From assembly GCA_031551045.1 (NCBI GenBank), contig JAVBOD010000081.1:1-39050 (forward strand): a stretch of 39,050 nucleotides of DNA, in the 5' to 3' direction. Position numbers and translations under genes: made by a program. Origin of the DNA: JAVBOD01 sp031551045. Lineage in GTDB: Bacteria; Bacteroidota; Bacteroidia; Bacteroidales; UBA932. Shown here piece by piece: positions 1 through 10,500 of this stretch. Positions within the stretch are counted from its first letter, which is position 1, and the number at the start of each line of letters is the position of its first letter. The notes beneath the pieces were generated by a model. It had not been told where the DNA came from, made no database searches, and saw nothing but the letters and a program-made list of their open reading frames with translations.

Positions 1-392
1 ATAATCTGCGCAGCGAGGATTCCTGCATTCCGCGCCCCGTCGAGCGCTACGGTGGCTACCGGAATACCTGCCGGCATTTGCAGGATGGATAAAATAGAGT
101 CCCAACCGTCGATAGAATTGGACGACTTGATGGGAACGCCGATTACCGGCAGCGGCGTAAGCGCTGCAATAACGCCCGGCAGATGCGCCGCTCCGCCGGC
201 GCCGGCAATAATCACTTTCACACCTCTCGTGTGTGCGTTTTTGGCAAAATCCATTACCATTTCCGGAACGCGATGTGCCGAAAGGGCGTTTATTTCAAAA
301 GGAATCTGCATCTCGTTCAAAAATTTGGCGGCTTGCTCCATAACAGGCAAATCGGACGTGCTGCCCATGATAATACTTACGTGTGGTGTCAT
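1..392 (-). CDS. purE: N5-carboxyaminoimidazole ribonucleotide mutase PurE (3' part beyond the window)
   Basis: PurE rearranges N5-CAIR to 4-carboxy-AIR in de novo purine synthesis in the cytoplasm. Reading leftward from the ATG at 392, the protein begins MTPHVSIIMGSTSDLPVM and continues with the family signature SAHRT, then a GxGGAAHLPG segment and the PVIGVPI motif, which together form the CAIR-binding site of class I PurE. About 130 residues are visible; the usual length is about 160-170, so the C-terminus lies beyond base 1. The next gene, hpt, is divergent and also belongs to purine metabolism (salvage). A possible minus-strand -7 box (TATTTTTG, 567 to 560) lies upstream. The assignment is firm; only the end is missing. 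Confidence 0.95.
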   Translation of the reverse strand, partial: MTPHVSIIMGSTSDLPVMEQAAKFLNEMQIPFEINALSAHRVPEMVMDFAKNAHTRGVKVIIAGAGGAAHLPGVIAALTPLPVIGVPIKSSNSIDGWDSILSILQMPAGIPVATVALDGARNAGILAAQI

Positions 393-572
393 CTGTTGAT
401 TTTTTATTGTTTATTTATTGTCGGACGGAACCCCGAAAGGCTCATCAATACAAATAATTTACACTTTCAATATTGATAATGTCGAAGGTAATCATCACGG
501 TTGCTGTGAATTCTTCTCGCAGACATTTCATGATATGTAAAAGACTTGTTATGAAACTACAAAAATAATAAC

Positions 573-580
573 TATTTTCG
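573..580 (+). promoter_or_regulatory. Possible -7 box for hpt-adk-obg
   Basis: TATTTTCG fits a relaxed TAnnTTTG -7 element and lies 20 bases before the hpt start. No clean TTTG -33 box is seen at the expected spacing. A minus-strand TATTTTTG (567 to 560) lies almost back to back with it and could serve purE. Both are pattern matches only. Confidence 0.35.
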
Positions 581-599
581 CAGTTTAAAACTTCTATCC

Positions 600-1139
600 A
601 TGAAACGCGTAAAACTGCACGACAAAGAATTCGACATTTCTATTAAGCATGACGATATACAAACCGCTGTGGGAACGGTTGCGCAAAAAATACGGCAGGA
701 TATGAAAGGCGAGGACACTCCCGTTTTTCTGAGTATTCTTAACGGTTCGTTTATGTTTACGTCCGATTTGCTCAAACAAATGGATTTCAACTGCGAGGTG
801 TCGTTTCTTAAACTATCGTCGTATTCCAATACGGCTTCTACAGGAACGGTGAAGGAATTAATCGGACTGAACACCAATATTAAAGGTCGCACGGTGATTG
901 TGGTGGAAGATATAGTGGACACCGGCAACACGCTGGTGGAGCTGATGGAAGCATTGAAAAAATATGAGCCGAAGCAAATAAAAATAGCGGCCTTCTTACT
1001 AAAACCGGATGCCTACAAAAAAGATATTCCGATTGATTATGTAGGTATTCGCATTCCTAATGATTTTATCGTAGGATACGGCTTGGATTATAACGAATTG
1101 GGACGCAATTTACGGAATATTTACAAAATAGTAGAGTAA
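600..1139 (+). CDS. hpt: Hypoxanthine phosphoribosyltransferase
   Basis: This enzyme salvages hypoxanthine (and usually guanine) to the nucleotide using PRPP. The 179-residue product has the normal length. The PRPP-binding loop VVEDIVDTGNTL is near residues 101-112, and the flexible-loop region (LKLSSYSN) and the C-terminal base-binding segment (YVGIRIPNDFIVGYGLDY) are intact. It starts a tight plus-strand cluster: adk begins one base after the stop codon. The pairing of a purine salvage enzyme with adenylate kinase and Obg suggests a nucleotide and growth-control operon. Confidence 0.95.
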   Translation: MKRVKLHDKEFDISIKHDDIQTAVGTVAQKIRQDMKGEDTPVFLSILNGSFMFTSDLLKQMDFNCEVSFLKLSSYSNTASTGTVKELIGLNTNIKGRTVIVVEDIVDTGNTLVELMEALKKYEPKQIKIAAFLLKPDAYKKDIPIDYVGIRIPNDFIVGYGLDYNELGRNLRNIYKIVE

Positions 1140-1140
1140 C

Positions 1141-1719
1141 ATGCTGAATATTATTCTATTTGGGGCTCCCGGAGCCGGAAAAGGGACACAAGCGCCGTTT
1201 CTCGTAAAAGAATACGGATTGATACATCTTTCGACCGGCGATATGCTACGCGCCGAAATTAAAGAAGGAACAAAAATCGGTATCGAAGCGCAAAAATTAA
1301 TCGATAAGGGTTTTTTTGTTTCCGACGAAATAGTGGTCGGCATGGTTCGCGACCAAGTTGCCAAAAATCTCTCTGCAAAAGGTTTTATATTCGACGGATT
1401 TCCCAGGACAGTGCCGCAAGCGGAAGCGCTGGATAAACTGATGGCGGAATTCAACACGTCCGTCACAGCCATGATTGAAATTGCCGTGAGCGAAGAAATT
1501 ATTATAAAACGGATTCAAGGCCGGGCCAAGAAAGAGAATAGGCCGGATGATGCCAATATCGACACTATTAAAATACGAATAGCCACCTACCATCAAAAAA
1601 CCGAGAAGGAGATTGAGTATTATGCTCGTCAAAAAAAATATTTCTCGGTTGACGGTAACGGCGAACCACAAGACACCTTTAATGCCATAAAGGGCATCAT
1701 TACTAAACATCTGCTATAA
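1141..1719 (+). CDS. adk: Adenylate kinase (short form)
   Basis: Adenylate kinase interconverts AMP, ADP and ATP. The Walker A motif GAPGAGKGT is at residues 8-16, the AMP-binding segment STGDMLR near 31-37, and FDGFPRT near 84-90. The protein is 192 residues long. The LID region is short (RAKKENRPDDANIDTIKIR) and lacks the zinc-binding cysteines of long Gram-positive forms. It sits between hpt (1 nt gap) and obg (4 nt gap), so co-transcription is very likely. Confidence 0.95.
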   Translation: MLNIILFGAPGAGKGTQAPFLVKEYGLIHLSTGDMLRAEIKEGTKIGIEAQKLIDKGFFVSDEIVVGMVRDQVAKNLSAKGFIFDGFPRTVPQAEALDKLMAEFNTSVTAMIEIAVSEEIIIKRIQGRAKKENRPDDANIDTIKIRIATYHQKTEKEIEYYARQKKYFSVDGNGEPQDTFNAIKGIITKHLL

Positions 1720-1723
1720 ATAT

Positions 1724-2716
1724 ATGAGTTCTTCCAATTTTGTTGACTATGTTCGTTTGTTTTGTTCATCGGGTAATGGCGGTAACGGCTCTATGCACCT
1801 GCACCGCGAGAAATTTGTCCCCAAAGGCGGGCCCGATGGCGGCGACGGCGGGCGCGGCGGACATATTATTCTGAGAGGAAACAAACAATACTGGACGCTC
1901 ATTCACTTAAAATACCGCAAACATATCCGTGCCGAGCATGGCGAGTCGGGCAGCGGAAGCCTGTGCCACGGAGCCAATGGCGCCGACATTATTCTGGACG
2001 TGCCGTTGGGAACAGTGGCCAAGAATGCCGAAACGGGTGAAACACTTTTTGAAATCACGACGGAAGGCGAAGAGCGGATATTGGTAAAAGGCGGGCGCGG
2101 CGGCAAAGGAAATGCCTTCTTCAAAACCGCCACACAGCAAACCCCGCGCTTCTCGCAACCCGGCGAGCTGAACGAAGAAGGCTGGTTTATTTTAGAATTA
2201 AAATTACTGGCTGATGTAGGTTTGGTAGGATTCCCCAACGCCGGCAAATCGACCTTGCTTTCGGTCGTCTCTGCGGCAAAACCAAAAATTGCCGACTATG
2301 CCTTCACCACGCTGGAACCGAACCTCGGCATTGTGTCGTACTACGACGACAAATCGTTCGTCATGGCCGATATTCCCGGAATTATTGAAGGCGCCCACGA
2401 AGGGCGCGGCTTGGGATTGCGCTTCCTCCGCCATATCGAGCGCAACTCCATGTTACTGTTCCTCATTCCGGCCGACAGTAAAGACATTGCCGCAGAGTAT
2501 AAAATTTTATTGAATGAACTGAAACAATATAATCCCGAACTGCTCGATAAGCAACGGGTGCTGGCCATCTCGAAAAGCGATATGCTCGACGACGAATTGG
2601 AAAAAGAACTGAAAAAGCACCTCCCGAAGAAGGTGCCTCATGTGTTCATCTCGTCGCTCACCGGCAAAGGCATTCCGCAACTCAAAGACTTGCTGTGGAA
2701 GACGCTGAACGAGTAG
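1724..2716 (+). CDS. obg: GTPase Obg/CgtA
   Basis: Obg is a ribosome-associated GTPase acting in large-subunit assembly and stress control. The glycine-rich Obg fold occupies roughly residues 1-160 (GGPDGGDGGRGG and GGRGGKGNAFF are visible). The G domain follows, with G1 GFPNAGKST near 169, G3 DIPG near 216 and G4 SKSD near 285. It is 330 residues long and lacks the extra C-terminal OCT domain of some longer Obg proteins. Its stop codon at 2714-2716 abuts the stop of the opposing lipoprotein gene, with no spacer. Confidence 0.95.
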   Translation: MSSSNFVDYVRLFCSSGNGGNGSMHLHREKFVPKGGPDGGDGGRGGHIILRGNKQYWTLIHLKYRKHIRAEHGESGSGSLCHGANGADIILDVPLGTVAKNAETGETLFEITTEGEERILVKGGRGGKGNAFFKTATQQTPRFSQPGELNEEGWFILELKLLADVGLVGFPNAGKSTLLSVVSAAKPKIADYAFTTLEPNLGIVSYYDDKSFVMADIPGIIEGAHEGRGLGLRFLRHIERNSMLLFLIPADSKDIAAEYKILLNELKQYNPELLDKQRVLAISKSDMLDDELEKELKKHLPKKVPHVFISSLTGKGIPQLKDLLWKTLNE

Positions 2717-3040
2717 TTACCAGGATAGCATATCGGACTGCACGCTTAAACTATCGCACATTGCTTCTATCTCTGCAATATTTGCTTTCAAGAAATCGCT
2801 CAACTCTTTACCCTGCATCGTTATCATCGTGGAATCAACTTCGAATGCGGCTCTGAGCATACATGCACACTTTTGTACGGCGGATGTAGAGTCGGCGCCA
2901 CGGCTTATCATCTCCGCAGTACACGCCTCTACATTTTTTTGAAAGGATTCATTGAAAAGCTCCGTGCAGGATTTTTTCTGCTTGCAAGCGGTCATTGATA
3001 AAACCAACGCTATTATCAATAATCGTAAAATAATTTTCAT
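2717..3040 (-). CDS. Small hypothetical lipoprotein
   Basis: A 107-residue protein with a lipoprotein signal peptide: a hydrophobic stretch at residues 4-16, then SMTAC with the lipidated cysteine at position 19. The mature part is acidic and helical, with three more cysteines that could pair in the periplasm. I do not recognise a family. Its stop abuts the obg stop tail to tail. It is the last gene of the minus-strand group that starts with the SPFH gene, but the 79-base gap to that pair leaves co-transcription uncertain. Confidence 0.7.
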   Translation of the reverse strand: MKIILRLLIIALVLSMTACKQKKSCTELFNESFQKNVEACTAEMISRGADSTSAVQKCACMLRAAFEVDSTMITMQGKELSDFLKANIAEIEAMCDSLSVQSDMLSW

Positions 3041-3119
3041 ATATATTCAATCTTAAAATTAGAACCGGCATCATACGGCATGCCGGTTAGCTTAAATTGT
3101 ATGGCGCTTTGGTAGAAAG

Positions 3120-3296
3120 CTATTTCTGCCCATCCTCCCGATGCTTTAGCCGTTGCGCTTTTCGTAATGTTTCCGTGATAATCCATTCCAGTTGCCCATT
3201 GGTGCTGCGGAACTCGTCGGCAGCCCATTTTTCCACCGCTTCCATCACATCGGCATTGATGCGTAGCACAAAATTTTTCTTCTCTTTTATCGCCAT
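3120..3296 (-). CDS. Arc-family ribbon-helix-helix-like protein
   Basis: A 58-residue basic protein. The chosen start is the ATG at 3296, four bases after the SPFH stop codon; a longer frame reaching 3353 would run into the SPFH gene. The segment NFVLRINADVMEAVEKWAAD followed by FRSTNGQLEWIITETLR matches the pattern of Arc/MetJ ribbon-helix-helix proteins: a short beta strand, then two helices. Small Arc-type genes are often found directly after SPFH genes in bacteria. Here the protein may bind DNA as a local regulator, or it may help the SPFH protein. The function is inferred. Confidence 0.7.
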   Translation of the reverse strand: MAIKEKKNFVLRINADVMEAVEKWAADEFRSTNGQLEWIITETLRKAQRLKHREDGQK

Positions 3297-3300
3297 TGAT

Positions 3301-4218
3301 TTATTGATGCAAAGTTCCCGTATTGACCACCGGTTGGGCAGCTTCGTCGGCACACAGCACTACCAAAAGATTACTCACCATTGCGGCTTTTTTATCATCA
3401 TCCAAGTCCACTATTTTTTCTTTCGACAGTTTTTCCAATGCCATTTGCACCATGCCCACGGCGCCTTCCACTATTTTCTCACGAGCAGCTATAATAGCAG
3501 TAGCTTGCTGGCGGCGCAACATCACGGCTGCAATTTCAGGGGCATAGGCCAGATAATTGATGCGCGCTTCCACCACTTCTATTCCGGCCATGAGTAAGCG
3601 CTCGTTCAGTTCGCGCTCCAGATGCCGATTGATTAAATCGCCGCCCGAACGCAAGGTTGTTTCATCGGCGTGGTTGATTTCATTATTATCATAAGCATAG
3701 CCTCCGGCCACTTCACGCAACGCGGCATCGCTTTGGATATGCACAAAGTTTTCGAACGAACGCATACTAAGTTGGGTTATTCCCAAATTATTAGTCGTAA
3801 AAGAAGTAGAATCTATTTCAAAAACAGCTTTATAAGTATCTACAATCTTCCAAACCAGTACCATCCCGATCATCACCGGATTGCCGGCTTTGTCGTTTAC
3901 TTTGATGGGTTCCACATCTAAATTCCGTGCACGTTGCGTGAGTTTACGCTTATTGTAGAACGGGTTTACCCAAAAGAAGCCGGTCACTTTCAGGCTTCCT
4001 TTGTATTTTCCGAAGAAAACCATGACCCGGGCGTTATTAGGCTCATTGGTAAAAAATCCGGGAAGTATAAAGATAATCAACACGATAAGTATAACGCCAA
4101 GGATGTAATACTCGTTTATGAATCCGAATACAGTCGCTGCAAATAAAGCTATAACAATAAAAATAGCAAGGAAGCCGGAACATTTGAATCCGTTAAAGGT
4201 AGTTTCATTTGTTTTCAT
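3301..4218 (-). CDS. SPFH/Band 7 domain membrane protein
   Basis: A 305-residue member of the stomatin/prohibitin/flotillin superfamily. Two hydrophobic segments lie near residues 14-32 and 37-55, followed by an SPFH core (GSLKVTGFFWVNPF, then VWKIVDTYKAVFEID) and a C-terminal helical part rich in Ala, Glu and Lys (RRQQATAIIAAREKIVEGAVGMV), typical of SPFH oligomerisation coiled coils. It probably forms oligomeric assemblies at the inner membrane; the client is unknown. It is followed at 4 nt by the Arc-type gene and preceded by a well-formed promoter at 4252-4282. Confidence 0.88.
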   Translation of the reverse strand: MKTNETTFNGFKCSGFLAIFIVIALFAATVFGFINEYYILGVILIVLIIFILPGFFTNEPNNARVMVFFGKYKGSLKVTGFFWVNPFYNKRKLTQRARNLDVEPIKVNDKAGNPVMIGMVLVWKIVDTYKAVFEIDSTSFTTNNLGITQLSMRSFENFVHIQSDAALREVAGGYAYDNNEINHADETTLRSGGDLINRHLERELNERLLMAGIEVVEARINYLAYAPEIAAVMLRRQQATAIIAAREKIVEGAVGMVQMALEKLSKEKIVDLDDDKKAAMVSNLLVVLCADEAAQPVVNTGTLHQ

Positions 4219-4251
4219 AGTTGTGAAGTTTTAGATATTAAAATGATATCA

Positions 4252-4282
4252 CAAAGATATCGATTATTTTTACAATAACAAA
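4252..4282 (-). promoter_or_regulatory. Bacteroidetes-type promoter of the SPFH gene
   Basis: On the minus strand TTTG (4282-4279) is followed after 19 nt by TATCTTTG (4259-4252), a near-perfect match to the Bacteroidetes -33/-7 consensus. The -7 box lies about 34 bases upstream of the SPFH start codon. Confidence 0.7.
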
Positions 4283-4589
4283 CGATAGCAATAATTTAAT
4301 TAAGAATGCCCTGCTGAAACTTGTCTCAATGTTCATACTCCTTTTTCACTAGATGTTATCCCTAAGTAATGGGACAAATTCAAAATAGTATTATATTGAT
4401 TTTTAGCATTATATCAAATTTTAAATAAATATTAAGCGGTAAAAAGGAATATTTATTAACGTAAATTTGCAAAATTTGTTTTTTTGTCATATTATTGCAG
4501 TATTAATTGGATTTGCTATTTGGCTAAACGGATTCCCCAAAAATGGGAATACCGGTAAAACAGATTTATTTACCCTAAACCTGTGATTT
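4283..4589. other. AT-rich intergenic region between SPFH and RHS genes
   Basis: No gene is supported in this very AT-rich stretch. The only candidate signal for the RHS gene is a -7-like TAAATTTG at 4462-4469, about 120 bases before its start, without a clear -33 partner. I see no hairpin terminator or repeat. Confidence 0.5.
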
Positions 4590-7500
4590 ATGAAAAATGC
4601 CACCCAACCCCTGCTCCGCTTGTACAGGATTCCTGTCATTATTGTATGCGCCTGTTTGCTAGGTCCCGTGGGTATTACAGCCCAGGTGATTGATTTCGAC
4701 AAGCCGTCGGTGTATAACGGCTATTTTCGTAAGCAGGCTGATACAACAGTTCCGTCCATACCGGAGTTAGTGCCGCTATTGAACAATGCCGCTGCAATCG
4801 GCAGTGACCATACCGGGAGTACGACGAATACTCCTATGGTGATGAACGTGCCCATGAGCTCTGGCGCATCTTATTTACACCCTCATATTCCGAACATTCA
4901 TGCGGTGGACAGAAGCAAGGCCGTGGGCGAAATACCCATCAGCTCCGGCGTAAGCCCTTCGGGAGGGATGAGCTATACCGTGCCTATTGAAGTGGCGCCG
5001 GGCGTGCAAGGCATGCAACCCAACCTCTCTATTACCTACAACAGCCAGGGCGGCAACGGTGTGCTGGGCATGGGCTGGGGAATCGGCGGATTGTCGGCGA
5101 TTACACGCGCTAACCAATCCTACTATTATGATGGAAAAACAGAAGCAGCCAGCCTTCAGCTGATTTACACGGCCTTAGACGGCATGCGGCTGATTCCCAC
5201 TTCTCCCGGCATCTATGAAGAATGCGTCACCGAACAGGGAAATATACGGGTGCTGATGTACCGCTTTGTATATAATAACACTTATCCTCCGCAATACTAC
5301 AAAGCGCTGTTCCCGAATGGCAATGTGGCAATATACGGAAGCGAGGATAATAACATCCCTTTGTTCAGCTATCCCTTGACAAGCCTCACCGACAAACAGG
5401 GGAACTATGTTCGTTTCCACTATATTTTCCGGAATGGGCATCATTATCTCGACCGGGTAACGTATGGAAACACCATTGGCGGCATCCCGCAAGTAACCGC
5501 TTCGATAAAGTTCAACTACCGCATCCGTAGCGATGTACAATCGGTGTACTTAGCCGAAGAAAAAGTGACAGAAGATTATTTACTGAACAGTATCGTGTGT
5601 TATAATGGCACGAATCAAACGTTGCGCACCTACAGTTTTACTTACCAGGCCAATCGCCAATCGTTGCTTACGCAAATTGATTGCAATGTGGGCGGAAGCA
5701 ATCTAAATCCCTTAAAATTTTTCTATGGAGTAGATGGGCAAATTACCGGCTTCCGGAATGAAGAAACATTGCTATGGTCATATTTTCCGAATACCTTATC
5801 GTCCGGCTTGGAGGTCACCAAAGGAAAATTTGAAGCCTATTCCGATGACGATGGGCTTATTATTTATCCTAATAAAAACCCCTACATTGCAAACGCTAAT
5901 AGTACCAGTGTAAGATGGGACAATGAGTTTCATCCCAATCAACAATTATTAGTTTATCACGGATTAAAAAATTATAGCGCTTTTCCTCAGCCGCTTACAG
6001 CAGGGACTGGATTTGTTAGGTTATTTTCAGCCGATATTGACGGGAGTGGAGGAGAAGAGGTTATTAAAGTTAATAACTATTGCCCACGAACAATTTTGGG
6101 AATGGGTATCGGGAATAAATTTGACTTTTCTATTTACAAGAGTATTCCTTTGCCCCCTTCTACCGGACAAACCTCTATGCTGCAATTCAATAGAACGGTT
6201 TCGTATGATTTATCGGCGCAATTCGGGGCACTTCTTCCTTTTCAGCTACTTCCCGGAGATTTTAACGGGGATGGAAAGATGGAAATATTTGCTATTTCTA
6301 CCAAAACTTATGTCGGCAATTTTTCGAACGGAGAAAAAAATTCTTATACCTATGTTTTTAATTTAGAAGATCACTCTATTTTGTGTGAGGGCTTTGTTTT
6401 CAACTTCAAGCTGGGGGATTTCCTCTATATGTTGGATTATAACGGAGATGGGAAAACGGACATCTGTCACATCCATTCCTCTGGTTTGGATGTTTATAGT
6501 TATTCTGTGTCTGATGGACAAATATCTAGAAAAGGGAATACGAACACAGAGTTTACTAAAAATACGCTTTTAAACAGAAAATTATTATTGGGCGATGTGA
6601 ATGGCGATGGTAAAACCGATATACTGCTATCGCCTCCGGCTTCCTATATGTCGTACCGGATTGTTACCGTTCCCGTATCTATATATCGTTATTGCCCGAA
6701 TTGCAATAAGGACAATGAAGAAGGACGTACCCATTGTAGTGATTGTAATACGAGTCTGCTTAACTCGCCTTGCTGTTTCAGTTGTGGCGCTATCTTGAGG
6801 CCATATAACCCCGGAGATCCTTGGATGCTTTATACTGCCGGCCATGATACGGACAGCCTGTTTCTTCAGGAGCATGAACACGAACTTTATGCCGATTATC
6901 TCCTTACAGACTTCGACCAACCCATGCCGTGGGGGGATATGGTTTGTCCTTTCTGCGGCAGTTCTACCACCGGCTGGGTGCCGGAGTATATCGATAACGG
7001 GAAAACATGGAATATTTATACCTCAAAAAGTACGGGACAATTTGAAGTTAACTACCAAATCATTACTAAATATGAAAAAGACGAAGAATTCATTTTGCAG
7101 GATGTGAACGGTGATGGATTGTCCGATATCATAAGAAGGGAGAATAACGGAAAGCTGTCAAGCTATTTAAACACTAACGGTATGTTTAATAGTACGGCAG
7201 AACCTAATCCGTCCACAGTGGCCTCCGGGACACGGCTAATTTCTTCGGTAGTGGCCATGAACAATTATCATTCACAAGTATTGGCTATCTATAACGAAAC
7301 GGTCTATAAACTTGCCTTTACCCGCAACGACGCGCAACAGGCATTGCTAACGGCTGCTGTGAACAGCCTGGGTGCTGTGAGTAAAACCGACTATATGCGG
7401 CTGAACGAGTCGCGCTACGGGGAAAACTGCTACACCAAAGGCAGCGGAGCAGCGTTTCCTTACGATAATTTCACGGGGCCTTTATTCGTAGCTTCCAAAA

Positions 7501-10500
7501 CACAGAGTTTTTGGAACAGCGATACGCCCTTGGCATCCATGTCGTACCGCTATACCAATGCGGTAATTCATAAGCAGGGACTTGGTTTCTGTGGGTTCGA
7601 AAAAATAGCGGCTACCGACGAACTGCGCGGGCAAACACTGGAAAAGATATTCCGTCCTTATGATTTCGGCGTGCCGTTGAGTGAAGAGTCGCCCGCCTTC
7701 AAAACCAATTATAATTTCAATGTAGCGCTGGCCGCCAATAAAACACGCAAAATCCAACTACTCGGCAAAACCGAAATCGACAAGTTGAAGAACAACACGG
7801 TAACGAGTTCCTACACGGGTTACGACGCCTACAATTATCCAATATTGGAAAAAATAAGCTACGCCGACGGTTACGTGCGGCAAACACGCCGCACGTACCT
7901 CCACAAAACAGAAACGGATAATTACGCCCTGGGCTTGCCGCTTTCGCAAACAGTAACGGTGCAACTGCCGGCTCAAGCCATGGAATTGAACGGGATGCAG
8001 GGAGCTAATGGCTTCATAACGCCCATCGACATTATTATTGCCGACCCGCTGTTCCCGCCCGGTGACGACCCGCCGCCAATCGACCCGCCGGTTTTCCCGC
8101 CCGATAGTATCATTGATATAGATCCCCCGATTTTTCCGCCGGACACCATACCATGGACACCATGGATTGAAACATCGCAAAGCCGTACGGACTATACCTA
8201 CAACGCTCAAAACCGTCCGCTTACTCAAAAAAATTATATAGATGAAGCGCAAACCGGCGAACGGGTCTGGACGTACGATAGTTTCGGCAATGTATTAACG
8301 GAAAAGACAAAGCCTTATAACGCCGTAGAATGGCTGACCACGGCCTACGAATACGACTTCATCGGCCGCTTTATGACCAAAACAACCGATGCCATGGGCT
8401 TGCAGACACACTATGCCGGCTTCAATGCCTTCGGGCAGCCGGGCACGGTAACGGACTTCCGCGGCAATGTGACGACTTACACCTACGACGTTTTCGGGCG
8501 GACCACCGCTACCGTTTACCCCGACGGAACGACGGCCACCCAAAGCTATGCATGGAACAACGCGGTGGACAAAGCGGTGTTTGCCGTGAGCGACTCGGCT
8601 ACCGGCGCACCGGCTTCCATTACCTGGTACGATGCTTTCGGCCGCGTGGTGAAACAAGGAACGCGGGGCTTCGACGGGGTGTATGTCTATATCGACAGAC
8701 TGTACGACACCTACGGGCGGCTGCATAAAGAATCGGAACCCTACACGGCCAACAGCACGCCGCGCCGGACGGAATATACGTATGATAATTACGACCGCGT
8801 GACCAAAGCCGCAGCCCCCTCGGGTCGGCGGGTAACATACAGCTACAACGGCAACACGGTGACCGAAAACAACGCCGGATTGACCACTACCAAAACCTAC
8901 GACGCCCGCGGCCAATTGGTGAGCGCTACCGACCCGGGCGGCACGGTGAATTACACGTACCGCGCCGACGGGCAGCCGTCAAAAGTAACGGTGGCTGGTG
9001 TTAGCACCACTTTTGAATACGATATTTATGGCCGGCAGCAGGCGATCAACGACCCCTCGGCAGGGCGGCAGAGCTACACGTATGATGCAGCCGGGAATAT
9101 GGCTACCCAAACCGATGCCGAAAACCGCACGGTAAGCACGACTTACAATATCTTCGGGCAACCCCTGACAAGCACTTACCCGGAATTTACGTTGACCTAT
9201 GCTTACGACCCCGATTATTATATGCTGACTTCGGTAACGTCGAGCAACGGCACAGTGCAAAGCTACACTTATGATAATTTAGGACGTGTAAAAACCGCTA
9301 CCGAGCACATCGACCAAACAGCGTTTACCAAAACCTATACCTATGCCGCAGGCAAAGTAGCGAGCATGACTTACAGCCCGGTGAGCCAGCCGGTGAATTA
9401 TTGCTACAACCAATACGGTTATTTAAACGAGTTAAAATTAGGCAGCCAAAGTGTTTGGAAATTGAATACGGCCAACCACTTCGGGCAGCCGCTGAGTGAA
9501 ATGCTGGGAAATAGTGTCGTGCAAACTAATACCTATACGGCCGATGGTCTGCCTAATCAACTGAAAGCGGCCAAAGGCAGTAATGTACTGCAACAGATGC
9601 AGTACGGCTACGATGCTGCCAGGGGCTTGTTGACTTCGCGCTACGATTATGTAAACAGAGTAAACGAAGACTTCGTATATGATAATTTGAACCGTCTTAC
9701 CAACTTTGGGGCATCTTCCGTGGAATATAGCAACAACGGGAATATTACTCGAAAAACCGATGCGGGAAACTTGCAATACGGCTTGCCGGACAGGCCCTAT
9801 GCGCTTACCGGCCAGCAATTCCGTGCTGACACCGTAGGACATATACGCTACATACGCGACTGGTTGGGTGGAAGCTGGGGAAGCCGGGAGAATAATTGGG
9901 TCGAGATACAAGCGTTGGATGAGAATGGAAATAATGTAGCTTTGGGCAAGCCGGTATCTACTCCTATAGAACTACTCCGCAATATAGAAGTGATTACGGA
10001 CGGTAATACGGACAGCGATCAATATGCAAGTTGTCGTAATAGTTCGATGGGAGAGCAATACGTAACGGTTGATTTAGGACAAGTATATCCTATTGCAGCC
10101 GTGAAGGTATGGCATTCCTGCGAGGGAGGGTTTTACTATAACAGCAAAACAAAAGTATCGGCCGACGGCATACATTGGCACACCCTGCACGACGCAGCCA
10201 CGGATGGCGAATATATGGAGCCGCTATGCGACGGCCGCACTTATTTGCTGCCATTGACTACACCCTTTCGCAATCAGGAGGTAAGCTACACTTCGTTCAG
10301 GAGGCCGGCAACGATAGAAGAAAACGGCTACCATGCCGAATTTACCTATCTACCCAACCACCAGCGGGCCAAAATGCAGGTGAAGCTAAACAACAACCTG
10401 CTTTTGAACCGCTACTACTTGGGCGACAACTACGAAAAAGAAACCAATGCTCACGGCGCTATCACGGCCGAGCGGATTTATTTGGGCGGCACGGCTTACA

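Noticed and set aside
3037..3228. A 63-codon minus-strand frame between the lipoprotein and Arc-type genes
   Set aside because: It overlaps the Arc-type gene in another frame, and the 79-base gap has no start of its own that gives a sensible protein.
8295..8915. A 206-codon open frame on the minus strand inside the RHS gene
   Set aside because: It lies opposite well-conserved YD repeats, has arginine- and valine-rich composition typical of an antisense shadow, and shows no family signature.
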